Below, in pieces: positions 21,837-32,755 of a DNA stretch of 64,000 bases. A model generated the notes under the pieces. It made no database searches and was not told where the DNA came from. It saw only the letters and a list, made by a program, of their open reading frames with translations. Both the position numbers and the translations under genes were made by a program. How positions within the stretch are numbered: the stretch's first letter is position 1; every line of letters starts with the position of its first letter. The stretch is from Ichthyophis bannanicus (taxonomy: Eukaryota > Chordata > Amphibia > Gymnophiona > Ichthyophiidae), in assembly GCA_033557465.1 (NCBI GenBank), contig CM066035.1, forward strand, positions 247,460,869 through 247,524,868, written 5' to 3'.

Positions 21837-22481
21837 CTAGACTCTATTCGGTATGGCTAGCATGTATTGTTCCAGGATTATTGCATCCATCAGAGTATCT
21901 ACATTTCTCTTCTCCGGCTGTAGCCACTTATTTGCTAGACTACTGATCCTATGGCCTAGACTCTTGGGCGTCTCCTCAGCCCTAAGGACAGTAGCTCTAA
22001 ACATCTTATTGTAAGACATGGGAGTAAGACCTAAACGATCTCTAATCGCTTTCACTACCTCCTCGTAGGTATTTGCTAGAGCTGGGGGCATCGCCCTATA
22101 TGCGGCAAGCGCCTCCCCCGTAAGGGACGCTGCCAGGTGTATGGCCCACTGCTCAGGTGGCCATTTAGCTGAGCATGCAATTCTATTGAAAGTGTCTAGG
22201 AAATCATCCACATCGTCACTTGGACTTAGCTTTCCAACCATGAGGTCATTGCATGTCCAATGTCCACTTCCTGTGCTGGATGGTCCCGTCGCTGTCAGCT
22301 TCTCCGTGTCGGCCTTCGCCATCGCCTCTCGCTGAAGTGCCAACCAGTTCTCCATGGTCTTCAGTACCGGTAACTGTTGCGCCTGCATAGCTTGAAGGGC
22401 TTGTGCTTGGTGTTGATGTGCGAACTCCGCCTGTTTATCAAACTGAAGCGCCATCCACGCACACAGCTCCTTTGGCTCCAT
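21837..22481 (-). CDS. gag: Gypsy-1 gag with SCAN-like domain, ends at TAG
   Basis: I choose MEPKELCAWMALQ at 22481 as the start; an upstream in-frame Met at 22541 is followed by an uninformative Phe-rich stretch. A Gln/Ala-rich coiled-coil-like N-terminus (about residues 15-50) leads to a capsid-like DDVDDFLDTFNRIA, WAIHLAASLTGEALAAY. The C-terminal block, MFRATVLRAEETPKSLGHRI through ILEQYMLAIP, matches the SCAN fold pattern known from Gmr1-like gag. The stop replaces the Lys expected from the collinear Gypsy-2 gag, so it looks like a nonsense mutation. Confidence 0.8.
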   Translation of the reverse strand: MEPKELCAWMALQFDKQAEFAHQHQAQALQAMQAQQLPVLKTMENWLALQREAMAKADTEKLTATGPSSTGSGHWTCNDLMVGKLSPSDDVDDFLDTFNRIACSAKWPPEQWAIHLAASLTGEALAAYRAMPPALANTYEEVVKAIRDRLGLTPMSYNKMFRATVLRAEETPKSLGHRISSLANKWLQPEKRNVDTLMDAIILEQYMLAIPNRV

Positions 22482-22867
22482 ACCGCACCTGTATAAAGGA
22501 GATAAGAAAAAAAAGCAACCCAAGTGTGGCTCTCCTAACAAAAGCTCTTCCTTTTTTTTCCCCTTTTTTTTTTTTTTTCTTCAAACTTCCCTGGATATCC
22601 AACACTACTCAGGATTATCTACTTTTACCTGACATTAGTGTTGACTCCAGCTCTGGAAAAGTGCTGTCCTGCTCCGCAGCTTTCCACTTCTGGGGTGGCA
22701 ACAGGATTTTCACTTTCAGGATTTACGATCCGTTCCGGATTTCAACCATTCCATTCCAGGTTTTCAGCAAATCCGTTCCGGGTCTTATTTTTACACTCCG
22801 GTTTTCCAAAACAGCCCAGACCGGGGTTTTTTTTCTTTTCTTCTGCGGTTGTAGGCTCCAACCTAAT

Positions 22868-22885
22868 ATCCGAAGAACTACGCCA
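22868..22885 (-). promoter_or_regulatory. Gypsy-1 putative primer-binding site
   Basis: In sense, TAAAA separates the 5' LTR end from TGGCGTAGTTCTTCGGAT. TGG matches the complement of a tRNA CCA end. I could not assign the tRNA. The position fits; identity is uncertain. Confidence 0.4.
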
Positions 22886-22890
22886 TTTTA

Positions 22891-24236
22891 TGTCGCGAGC
22901 ACCGCCCTGGCGTATAAGCAGCGCTCGGACATAGAAATTATGGGGAGAAGATTGGCCGGTAATCCTGCGGCCTACTTCACTTTTGGCCTTATTTGTTTCC
23001 TGGTCCTAATCTTCAAAGAAACATATGCACAAGTGGTGGGAAAATAAAGGCGTTTATTTCCCTTTACGCTAGGGTCCAAAGGATTGGTAAACAACAAACG
23101 CAAAAGTCCTTCATTCAGGTAAGAAAAGTGAAACAAAAAGCTTAAAGACACACTGTTATCTTCACAGTAGTGCTGGGCTTCAATTAAACAATATTCTAGG
23201 CAATAACTCATGCCACATACAAGTCTGGCACAGACTCCAGGCTTCCACTAGTACAATATGTGCAATCCATTTCGTTATCCGAAGCCTCACTGGCCAGGTC
23301 CACTTGCATTTGCTCGTAGGTGGACACCTCGGACTCTGAGTCCCTGGGTTCAGGTATCCTATACTCAGGCTCTCTGTATAGCTTTTCCAGCACAGCCCAA
23401 TGTTCTGGATTATTCTTAGGGCGTCGGCTTCGTGCTATTCTACATGGAGAAAAGTTCTCTCTCCTTGGAGCTTTTGTGGCAGTCTTATACAAACATCTAT
23501 TAGCCAAGCCTTTCTTATCATACAAGCTTTTTCTATATCTTGATTCAATAAAAGCTTTACCTTGGGAGCTTGGCCTCTTGGACTCCAGCGAAGGTTGAGG
23601 CCTATACCAGTCTCTCCTTTGGCTGGCCTGTTTAGCATGTCTTAGGGCTTCCTGCTGTGACCCTGTGGATTCTGGACAACAACTGCAGTAATGCCTTGAC
23701 CACTCTGGACAAACAGTTTTTACCTCGCTAGGAGCTGAAACCTCCTCCGGTTCCTCCTTAGCTCTCAGACCATCACCTTTCCCTTTAGGTGATCTTTAGG
23801 CAAGGGAATATTCAGGTTTGCATTCCAACCTTCCCTCTGGCTTGCCTTGCTTCCAGCTGTACACAGTCCTGCTGCATTTACTCTTGCTGTTTCCTCTCCA
23901 GCTGTCACTCCAACTGTCTTCACAGCTGCCTTTCCATCTGCTGCCACTTCCTCTCTTGCTACTACCGGTCTTGTCACCGCCGCTCTTGCTGCCCTTACCA
24001 CCTCTGCTCCCTCTGCTCCCCTTCCTGTCTTCTAGAGCCTCCTTAAGAATTTCCTCTGTGCACCTGGATTGGAAGCTGGCTGGCATTACATCATGCTCAG
24101 TGGGGCGTGGTTCTATAGTGGCTCTGGAGTCTCTCTGGCTCCCTCTACCTGGCTCCTCCAGATATTGCGGCTTATATGTACTTTTTCCTTCATTTAAAAC
24201 ACTTTCCCTTCTCTCAACCAGGTCTGCTGGGTGACA
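22891..24236 (-). repeat. Gypsy-1 5' LTR (uninterrupted, 1346 bp)
   Basis: Begins TGTCACCCAGCAG in sense and ends GCTCGCGACA. AATAAA in sense is at 23053-23058. More than three quarters of the LTR is occupied by the open frame described next. Confidence 0.95.
23208..24236 (-). pseudogene. LTR-encoded protein frame, 5' LTR copy, in phase with pol
   Basis: Read from the first LTR base (TGT CAC CCA), the frame runs 343 codons to the stop at 23208, broken only by TAA at 23796-23798 where the 3' LTR copy has AAA. There is no ATG in the first 50 or so codons (first Met is MPASFQSRC near 24086). This fits translation as an extension of pol in the 3' LTR. The product is Gly/Ser/Arg/Lys-rich at first, then has a Cys cluster, a basic segment and the acidic tail SDNEMDCTYC. 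I recognise no domain. It could serve RNA or nucleoprotein binding, but that is a guess from composition. Confidence 0.6.
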
Positions 24237-24269
24237 ACTTGTATTATGTTCTGTTTGTTCCCCAGGACC

Positions 24270-24614
24270 ATGGACTCAGCAGAGTGGCTGAAATGGATGG
24301 CGTAACAGAGATTTGCCAAGGTCCTAGAACAGCAAGCCAAGCTGCAACAACCTCTGTACCAATTGTTGGAAGCCCAGACCTAGAAAAGTTAGAAAATTAC
24401 TGCAGGATTACAGCCATCTGGAGGCTTATGACCCACTGAGGTGGGAGTCGTTGGAGCAGAAATTCAAGATGAGGGGACTAGGGGGCTAGCACTCACAAAA
24501 ATTGGACCAGGGGATGACCCCGAGGCCTACTTGACTGTGTTTGAAACATTTGCTGAGGCGGGCTGGGTGGCCACCGTATGTGTGCTCTTTGCTTAGTGCC
24601 CTATCTTACTGGGG
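24270..24614 (+). pseudogene. Gypsy-2 gag, N-terminal fragment
   Basis: Starts at ATGGACTCAGCAGAGTGGCTG, followed by KVLEQQAKLQQPLYQLLEA-like sequence. With frame changes and stops it reaches TKIGPGDDPEAYLTVFETFA, the capsid N-terminal segment of this gag type. It breaks off at CTATCTTACTGGGG, the left copy of the Penelope target duplication, and the protein resumes at 41495. Confidence 0.7.
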
Positions 24615-25460
24615 ATACACAAGAAGGAGCAGGTGCTCCTGCAGAGGATCCAGGCAAACACAAGAGGCAGGAGACGTTGGATGAATTGATGAATCTTTAA
24701 TATAGAGGGACCCCAATGCGTTTCGGCAACGCCTTCTTCAGGGGGGATATCTCTTAATTGACAAACAGAAACATGATAAGTTAACAATTAAAATTATATT
24801 AAAAACAATCAAAAATGAGTGGCATGTTATGAAATATAACATGTAAACATGTAACCTTACAAATATATAAGTTAAAAAATATATAAATATAAATAAATAA
24901 ATAAATACATAAACAACAAACGCAGGGCTGAGAAACCACAAATAAAACAATGAGACTTATAATATAAGCATATACATTATACTAAACAATAGTCAACAAA
25001 ACACTAATAATTAAATATGATGTGACTAAAAAGACCAAACAAATTGAGCCAATTAGAAAATTATACAATGCAAATAACACCGTAATAAAAACATAAATAT
25101 TAGTTATAATATCAATAAATAAATCATTAAGACAATACATGATAAGAACCAAAATACAGGAATATAAACATACGTATATGAGAAAGAAGAAAAGGTTGGA
25201 AATGTGCTTTTCATGAATACTTGATATAATTGCAATCGTAACTATATGAAGACATGTGTTAGTACATAAACTTAGTGGAGTAACTGATATAAAACCTCAT
25301 AAAACACAGGAAAAAGAGTTTAAAAAGCTGAGCTTAATGGAAATGGATATATGTAAACACCAAATGAACATCTTACATAGTGGGAATGTTGTGAATTCAA
25401 AATGTGCAAATATTAAATTAGGATAATAAAAACGCTAAAAATATACTTTTAAGAAACACT
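24615..25460 (-). repeat. Penelope terminal repeat (pLTR), copy A
   Basis: About 845 bases shared with copy B at 31911-32755 at high identity; the two diverge after AAGAAACACT. In plus orientation it starts ATACACAAGAAGGAGCAGG. It holds the hammerhead-like motif at 24709-24741. Confidence 0.85.
24709..24741 (-). ncRNA. Hammerhead-ribozyme-like core, copy A
   Basis: In Penelope sense: CTGAAGA, a GGC-GTT-GCC stem-loop, GAAAC, a short loop, then GTC. CTGANGA, GAAA and GTC are the conserved hammerhead elements, and a two-base stem III (AC/GT) fits the minimal form reported in Penelope repeats. Helix I pairing is poor by eye. Confidence 0.45.
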
Positions 25461-27135
25461 TACTAAAAATACAGTCATGTCTATATAAAGACATGTTAGT
25501 AGTGAATAAATGATATAGTGTATGGTGGAACAGAGTGAGGAAAACAAAACCAGATGGAAATAGAAGTGCTAACGTAAAATATCGCAACTTAAAATAATAA
25601 AATACTGAATTACACCATGAGATCCGGAACATAACTTATTATAGTCATGTTACTCATGTATACTTGAAAAAATATAACCAGAAAATAAGGAAAAAAATGA
25701 TGACATAAAGGAAACTCCAAAAAAGAATGATGTCATTATTTATAAAGATTACGCGACTTATGGGTATGTGTGCAGCGATGTCAAGTGCAAAAACACTTTG
25801 AGAACAGTGGTGATTGCAGTGTTGTTTTAATGAGAGCCTATAGAAAATCTATAAGTCAACCAATAAAGTAAATAAAATTGCTTATATAGTGAATCATAAA
25901 GCGATGTCCTTAAAGGGTGTGCTCAGAAGAGAAAGTAATTGTAATTGTGTATGTATGAGAGCATGTAAGTAGTGCATAAAGTAAATTAGAAAGGATAAAG
26001 ACCTACGTAATGAATCGTGGAGTCAAGTTTAACACAACTGCACTTGATAAATATGTATGTGCAATGCTACAAAATGTGGAGACATTCAAGCAACCACCGT
26101 GAATCTTAGAAAAATTGTTAAAGGCATCATATACTGCAACCGCTTTATACACAGAAAATTAAAAACGAAACTAAAAATTGACGGGAACAAACTGCATTAC
26201 ATAGTGAAAACCACAGGAGTGTATGCATTACTATATATGCAATGTCCATCATGTACAGTTATATTTAGTGCATTATAGATGGCATAAAACAAAAAGACAT
26301 AGAATTGTAGATTTTAAACTTGTAAAGAAGAATTGAATATGAAAACTGAGGCATTCACCCAAATGGCACGTATTAAACGTGTATGGTTGAAGAGACCGTT
26401 ACTGCTAAACAGTTAAAAATACGGCACTGCAACAGGAGTAAAAAGGTAAAATAGAACTGAACCATAATGTGAAACATTGCTGTTGTTCCATAAATCATGT
26501 ACCATTATCTTGTATTGCAAAAGGAAAACCATATGAAAAGAAGAAATCAGAGAGTATGAGGTAGAGTGAATGTAAAAAGCAGATACATGTGTATTGCAGG
26601 GAAATGAATTGAAGAAGAACAATGGAATACTAATTAGCTCTTTAAACGGATAAAAAAGGTGTAGAAAACAGATAAAAGAAAATAAAAGAATATAAAATCA
26701 AACCATGTAGGCTCAGCTCCGTTGAAAGACCTGATGCACAGAACGCACTTGGTGCAAATAGAAGAGAGATCAGTTGAACCAGACTGATTTATAAAACGCC
26801 GACTTTCGCGCCAAAAAGAAGGTAACCCGATTCTAGGGGAGGAGTTAAGATAGAGGCAGCAGCCTGTGTAGACTACCTATAAACGTCCTATGAAAAGAAT
26901 AGCCTTAAATGACATGAACTATGAGAATTATAAGAGTAACTTATGAATGAATGTCCTAATTTAAAAAAATACAAGGAAGGAAACTACGTTGTGTTTGTTG
27001 TAATGATGATATGAATAGCAATCATTATGAAGAAAATACTCATGAGATCATAAAATACGTACGGAATAGACCAGAATGGATTAGAGAGCTAAGGATGTAT
27101 GTACATGTCACCCAATAGTTTACCTAAAAAGTTAA
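25461..27135 (-). other. Penelope 3' untranslated region, AT-rich
   Basis: About 1.7 kb of AT-rich sequence between the end of the GIY-YIG coding part and terminal repeat copy A. Short open frames are scattered and unsupported; I see no motif or second gene. It is presumed part of the Penelope unit because no insertion edges were found. Confidence 0.5.
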
Positions 27136-27332
27136 AGAGAACTATCCCAGAAAAACTGTTAAATCTGCTTCTTGATTTAAACCGTATGGTTCTAAAGTAT
27201 TGAACTCATAGATAAAACGTTGTTCAAACTTTAGTAAACTTTTATCCACGTTACCACCTCTCCAATGTGGAATAACTGTTTTAATTACTGCAAATTTAAT
27301 ATCGCTAATAATATGATTCTTTTCTAACCAAT

Positions 27333-28577
27333 GTGATCCAGCATGGATTCAGAGAGTCCCATGGAGTCGATACCCTTCTGACTACATTATTCAACTCCCT
27401 TACCATTGGGCTCGATAACATCAGGAAGGGTTTTGCCCTTATCTTTCTGGACATCGCAGCCGCCTTTGACTCGGTGGACCACAAGATACTCCTATCACGC
27501 CTCACTGAGAAGGGTCTTCGTGGCAACGCTCTAGCTTGGTGCGCCTCATATCTGAATAACAGATGGCAACATGTCCGCTCCGGATCCTCTTTATCGGACC
27601 CTTTCCCACTAGAAAAAGGCGTTCCCCAGGGCTCATCCCTCTCAGCACTTTTATTCAATATCTATATGCAGCCCATCTGCAATCTTATCCGGTCCTTTAA
27701 CATCAACTGCCTAGTATATGCTGATGATGTCCTAATGTTCACCCCAATAGACACAGATCATCCAAACCTCGACCAGCTCTCCTCTTGCTTCAATGCCGTC
27801 ACAGATTGGCTACACAACCAAATGCTCAGAATAAATCTGAAAAAGACAGAAGTTCTATTCATTGGAAGAAACCAGTCATTCACTCCCCCATCTTCAATCA
27901 AGGTGAACAACGCAGAACTCCTCTCCAAGACAACGATCAAATACTTAGGCGTAATACTGGACCAGCACCTGGACATGCATGCTCATATAGACAATACAAT
28001 CAGAACAATATACCACAAATTACGGACACTACGCCTCATAAAGAACACCCTTGAACCAAACGACTTCAGAACAGTCTTCCAGGCCATAATCATGCCCCAC
28101 TTCGATTACGCCAACCCCATCCTACTCGGTCTCCCAAAGAGCTCGATAAACCCCTTACAGCTTGCGATGAATACCGCAGCAAGAACCCTCTATGGTGCAT
28201 CTCGCAGAGAACATATCACCCCTATCCTGAAGAGCTTGCACTGGCTCCCCGTCCAGTACAGGATCACATTTAAGATCCTCACCTTGACCTTCAAAGCAGT
28301 CAACGGTATCACCGCAAATATATTGTCAGATCTGATCCAACTTACTCCAAACAACAGATTAAGAAGAACCACATCCTGCAATACCATCCTCCTTCCAAAA
28401 GCCATCACAAAATGCAACAAATCCACTAGAAAGCGTGCCTTTGCCTTATTCGCCCCTTCTTGCTGGAACTCCCTCCCAACAGAAATCCGCAGCATAAATA
28501 ACCTCCCACAGTTCAGAAAAGCCCTCAAACTGCAATTATTTTTACAACATTTTGGTAACTCCGACAGCATCACCTAG
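27333..28577 (+). CDS. L2 reverse transcriptase, C-terminal 414 residues, uninterrupted
   Basis: Open from the truncated 5' end to the stop. It shows IFLDIAAAFDSVDHKILLSR (motif A), KGVPQGSSLSALLFNIYM (B), LVYADDVLMFTP (C, YADD), KTEVLFIGRNQ, IKYLGVILDQHLDM, then HITPILKSLHWLPVQYRIT and the C-terminal WNSLPTEIRSINNLPQFRK. The apurinic endonuclease is missing because of 5' truncation. Lack of stops suggests recent insertion, so the Penelope copy it broke was already in place not long ago. It is not functional alone. Confidence 0.85.
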   Translation: MIQHGFRESHGVDTLLTTLFNSLTIGLDNIRKGFALIFLDIAAAFDSVDHKILLSRLTEKGLRGNALAWCASYLNNRWQHVRSGSSLSDPFPLEKGVPQGSSLSALLFNIYMQPICNLIRSFNINCLVYADDVLMFTPIDTDHPNLDQLSSCFNAVTDWLHNQMLRINLKKTEVLFIGRNQSFTPPSSIKVNNAELLSKTTIKYLGVILDQHLDMHAHIDNTIRTIYHKLRTLRLIKNTLEPNDFRTVFQAIIMPHFDYANPILLGLPKSSINPLQLAMNTAARTLYGASRREHITPILKSLHWLPVQYRITFKILTLTFKAVNGITANILSDLIQLTPNNRLRRTTSCNTILLPKAITKCNKSTRKRAFALFAPSCWNSLPTEIRSINNLPQFRKALKLQLFLQHFGNSDSIT

Positions 28578-28925
28578 ACAGTACCACATGATCATATAGT
28601 CTAACAAGCCAACGCTGTCTAACCAATTTCCGATGAAAACTCTTCACCTCCCCATCTATCCCCCTTAGGGCCTGTATCATAAACTTAGATGTGATGCAAT
28701 CCCTGTGTATATAATGTATAAAGTTCACCTGTTACCCTTGTTTAAATCTCCCTTTGTTTGCTATGTATAAAGTTCACCTGTTATCCATGTTTAAACTCCC
28801 TGTTCTATGTAAGTTCAATGTATGGCTGTTCCTCATTGTACAAACTTGTTTATTGTAAACCGTGCTGATGCCGAATAGTGCGGTATAGAAAAACCTTAAA
28901 TAAATAAAAATAAATAAATAAAAAT
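27333..28925 (+). mobile_element. L2-clade LINE, 5'-truncated, inside Penelope GIY-YIG
   Basis: It includes an intact C-terminal RT frame (next entry) and a 3' UTR. The tail near 28855-28925 reads GTAAACCGTGCTGATG...GTGCGGTATAG and (AAATA)n. It interrupts the GIY-YIG domain, whose two halves read on either side. I could not define a convincing target duplication. Confidence 0.85.
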
Positions 28926-31910
28926 ACTAATGGTTTATCCGGCTGCTTTCTTTGGATATTACTTCTATGCTCTATTATACGAGACCGAACTTGTCTCAAA
29001 GTTGTACCTATATATAATTTGTTACAAGGACATTGGATCAGGTAAACAGCATTAATAGTCTTACAATTCGAGTAATGTTGTAAATAAAGTTTATGACCCG
29101 TGGGTGCATGTGTAAAATTGTTCTTAACTGTAATAGCATGTACACAAACTGAGCAGTTGCCACAGCTGTAATGTCCCTTAACTGTAGGAGACGGTCTTGG
29201 AACAGTAAGAGCAGATGGAACGAGAAGGTTTGTCAAATTTGGGGCGCGTTTATAGGCAATCATTAATCGTTTGGTAGCAAAGGAAGGTATGGTGGTAAGA
29301 AGATGCCACTCTTGTTTGAGAATATCAACAATAGCTTTGGAGTGTCCGGAAAAAGTCAAGGCGCAGACAATCCTGTCTGAATGTGTCCGTGAGGTCTTAC
29401 CCATAAGGGTAGAACGATCGGTGGCACATGCTCTGTGATAGGCTTTTTGGATGCATGTCTTGGGGTAGCCACGTTGTTGAAACCTATTCATCATATCACT
29501 GGCATGTTCTTCAAAATCCACATTATCTGTACATAATCTTTTAATTCTTAAAAATTGACTAATTGGAAGGTTCTTCTTGAGGGATGGATTGTGAAAACTA
29601 TCATATTTGAGTAATGTGTTACGATCCGTGGGTTTGCGGTATAAAGTGGTTGAAAAACCTGTATTAGATTTTTTAATTAAAATATCTAGATACGGGATCT
29701 CTTCCATACTATAATTCCCCTCAAATTGTAGATTAGAGTCCAACGTGTTAAGCCATGTATGGAAAGTATGTAATAAATTGACTGTCCCATCCCATATCAA
29801 GAGAACATCATCGATGTAGCGCTTCCAAAGAAGAACATTTGATTGATAGTTATGAAATGTCAAAAATTTGGTCTCAAAATCAGTGACATACAAATTAGCC
29901 ACGTCAGGTGCCATGGGGGACCACATAGCAACCCCTTTCGTCTGCTTATAAAAGACTCCTCTGAAGCAAAAATAATTTTCAGTCATCACTAAGGATGCCA
30001 ACTGTGTTAGAAAAAAGGTTGGTGTTCGTGTAGGTTTTGGCCTCATAATTAAAGTATTTGCTAACACGTCCAATGCAGCGAGTTGGGGAATATTCGTATA
30101 TAATGACCTAATGTCAAATGTAACCATAATCAATTGGTCATGAAAACCTTGAAATTCCTGTAAGATCTGTATAATATGAGTTGAGTCCCTTACATATGAA
30201 GGTCCTGTGTCACAAACGGTCTCAAATATGTATCCAAAAGTTTAGATAAAGGTTCAAAAAGTGATCCAATAGCGGCCACTATGGGACGCCCTGGAGGGTT
30301 TTGTAAAGATTTGTGGATCTTGGGGAGCATGTATATGGTGGGTATAATGGGACAAGGAACAGTGAGAAAAGAGATCTCTTTGGGAGTAAGATAACCTGCT
30401 TCTTTTCCAATATACAGCAATGTATCTACTTTTTTTTGCAAACTATCCGTGGGATCATCATAAATTTTTAAATAATATTCCGTATCATTTAATTGCCGCA
30501 GGACCTCTGTCACATAGGAGTCTTTGTCCTGCACAACTATAGCTCCACCCTTATCAGCCGGTTTAATAATGATGTTTTGATTGGCTTTTAGACCTTGAAG
30601 GGCCGACTTTTGTGGACCTGTAAGGTTATGGTAAGGGTTCTTCTTACTTGTCTTATATAGAGTGTCAATTTTATTTAAGACAACGTTCTCATATGCAGAT
30701 ATCATAACATTGGACTTAGAGGGCGGAACCCATGTAGAAGGTTTTTTTACAATAGAAGGATCAATTGTATCGATCTGATGATGGTCAAAGTAATCCATAA
30801 CTTTTAATTTTCGAAAAAATTTATAAAACTCAATATGTGTAGCAAACTTGTCATGGGGCTTAGTGGGGACAAAAGAAAGACCTTTGTTAAGGACTTCTAA
30901 TTCTAATTCTGTTAGTTGATGTTTAGAAAGGTTGATGACTACATTCAAAGGTCCCAATCGAGATGTCTTTTGGCCATTAATCCCTGGCTGTGTTCTTACT
31001 CGTTGTGGATATTGTTTGTTTGGTGAATGTCTCGGTTTGTATGGCCGACGCTGTGGTGACCTTGGGGACAAATTTCTTTTTCCTTTTTCCCATAATTTGT
31101 CCATATGAAAATCCCGTTTTTTAACATAATTTTTCTCCTTCGGTGAACGTCGTTCAGTCAAAAATAAGGAGGCCGATGGATTAATTTCATCACGGGAATG
31201 ATGACGTGTTCTCTTAGTGTTCCTTTCTACTTCCGGAGTAATTGATGGAGACTTAGACCTGTTCCTTACCTTATCTCTAAAATTATTCTTTTGTACTTGT
31301 TTGGGTGAATGGATCCTTTTATATGAAGTGCTTTTCTTTCTGTCTCTAAAATCAGATTTATTATAAGTCCAATAATAAACTGTATTCATTTTATAGTCTT
31401 CGTCTCTCTTTAATTTCTTAATCTTCTTTTCTTTTATACTCTGTTTGTATTCTACTGTATTTTGATCAAATTTTCTTTTTTCTATATCAAACTGTACATC
31501 TTTCTTTTTAAGAATTTCTATCTTTTGATCTATTTCAGGTTTTAAAATCTCAGCCCTGCGTTTAGAAGTATTAATCAAAAGAATCATTAAGTCTAATGAA
31601 CATTTATTTAAAATCTTAATCCAATTAGACATAAATGTGCCATCATCTTTGAACATGCCAGGTGCTTTCTGAACTTGCAATCCTCTAGGTATGATTTTCT
31701 TCCTACAGTACTCCAGTAGAGAGGCTGCATGTAAATCTTCTCTAATGAGTCGTTGTGTCATCCAGACACAGTCTCTCCATTCATCCTCTAAATCAGGTAC
31801 ATCTTCGTCTTCTGTATAGAAAGGGTCCTCCGGAAGCATAGATCGTAAATCGTCCTCTTTGAAACCGAGGACCTCTTTCCATGGAGAGAACATGGCTCCA
31901 AAGAATTCGG

Positions 31911-32755
31911 ATACATAAGAAGGAGCAGGTGCTCCTGCAGAGGATCCAGGCAAACACAAGAGGCAGGAGAAGTTGGATGAATTGATGAATCTTTAATATA
32001 GAGGGACCCCAATGCGTTTCGGCAACGCCTTCTTCAGGGGGGATATCTCTTAATTGACAAACAGAAACATGATAAGTTAACAATTAAAATTATATTAAAA
32101 ACAATCAAAAACGAGTGGCATGTTATGAAATATAACATGTAAACATGTAACCTTACAAATATATAAGTTAAAAAATATATAAATATAAATAAATAAATAA
32201 ATACATAAACAACAAACGCAGGGCTGAGAAACCACAAATAAAACAATGAGACATAATATAAGCATATACATTATACTAAACAATAGTCAACAAAACACTA
32301 ATAATTAAATATGATGTGACTAAAAAGACCAAACAAATTGAGCCAATTAGAAAATTATACAATGCAAATAACACCGTAATATAAACATAAATAAATATTA
32401 GTTATAATATCAATAAATAAATCATTAAGACAATACATGATAAGAACCAAAATACAGGAATATAAACATGCGTATATGAGAAAGAAGAAAAGGTTGGAAA
32501 TGTACTTTTCATGAATACTTGATATAATTGCAATCGTAACTATATGAAGACATGTGTTAGTACATAAACTTAGTGGAGTAACTGATATAAAACCTCATAA
32601 AACACAGGAAAAAGAGTTAAAAAAGCTGAGCTTAATGGAAATGGATATATGTAAACACCAGATGAACATCTTACATAGTGGGAATGTTGTGAACTCAAAA
32701 TGTGCAAATATTAAATTAGGATAATAAAAACGTTAAAAATATACTTTTAAGAAAC
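31911..32755 (-). repeat. Penelope terminal repeat, copy B (direct)
   Basis: Direct copy of 24615-25460, located 5' of the coding frame. The hammerhead-like core is repeated at 32005-32037. The copy stops at AAGAAACACT where the sequence folds back into copy C. Confidence 0.85.
32005..32037 (-). ncRNA. Hammerhead-ribozyme-like core, copy B
   Basis: Same core as at 24709-24741, located upstream of the Penelope frame, where self-cleavage would define the RNA 5' end. Confidence 0.45.

Larger units (their letters stand above)
15327..24236 (-). mobile_element. Gypsy-1: LTR retrotransposon, nearly complete, with TSD ACTT
   Basis: LTRs at 15327-19145 (3' LTR, enlarged by a hAT insertion) and 22891-24236 (5' LTR, 1346 bp) both begin TGTC and end GACA. 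They are flanked by ACTT at 15323-15326 and 24237-24240. By eye about 17 substitutions separate the LTRs (roughly 1.3 percent), so it is fairly young. Internal content is gag with SCAN-like domain, protease, dUTPase, RT and RNase H, all in one reading frame interrupted by two TAG codons. No integrase is present, and there is no space for one. Confidence 0.9.
27136..31959 (-). pseudogene. Penelope-like protein: basic N-terminus, RT, GIY-YIG endonuclease
   Basis: Candidate starts are the Met at 31959 or MFSPWKEVLGFKED near 31892. About 330 residues of Lys/Arg/Ser-rich, low-complexity sequence precede the RT. RT begins around ELEVLNKGLSFVPTKPHDKF (near 30890) and includes NIIIKPADKGGAIVVQDKD and IYMLPKIHKS. 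A one-base frameshift near 30200 follows. It continues with MVTFDIRSLYTNIP (motif A), RYIDDVLLIWDG (motif C) and PYLDILIKKSN. The GIY-YIG nuclease has NAVYLIQCPCNKLYIGTT and RSRIIEHRSNIQ (about 28930-29060). It is cut by an L2, then resumes at 27135-27320 with VIPHWRGGNVDKSLLKFEQR and LNTLEPYGLNQE-like text. Confidence 0.85.
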
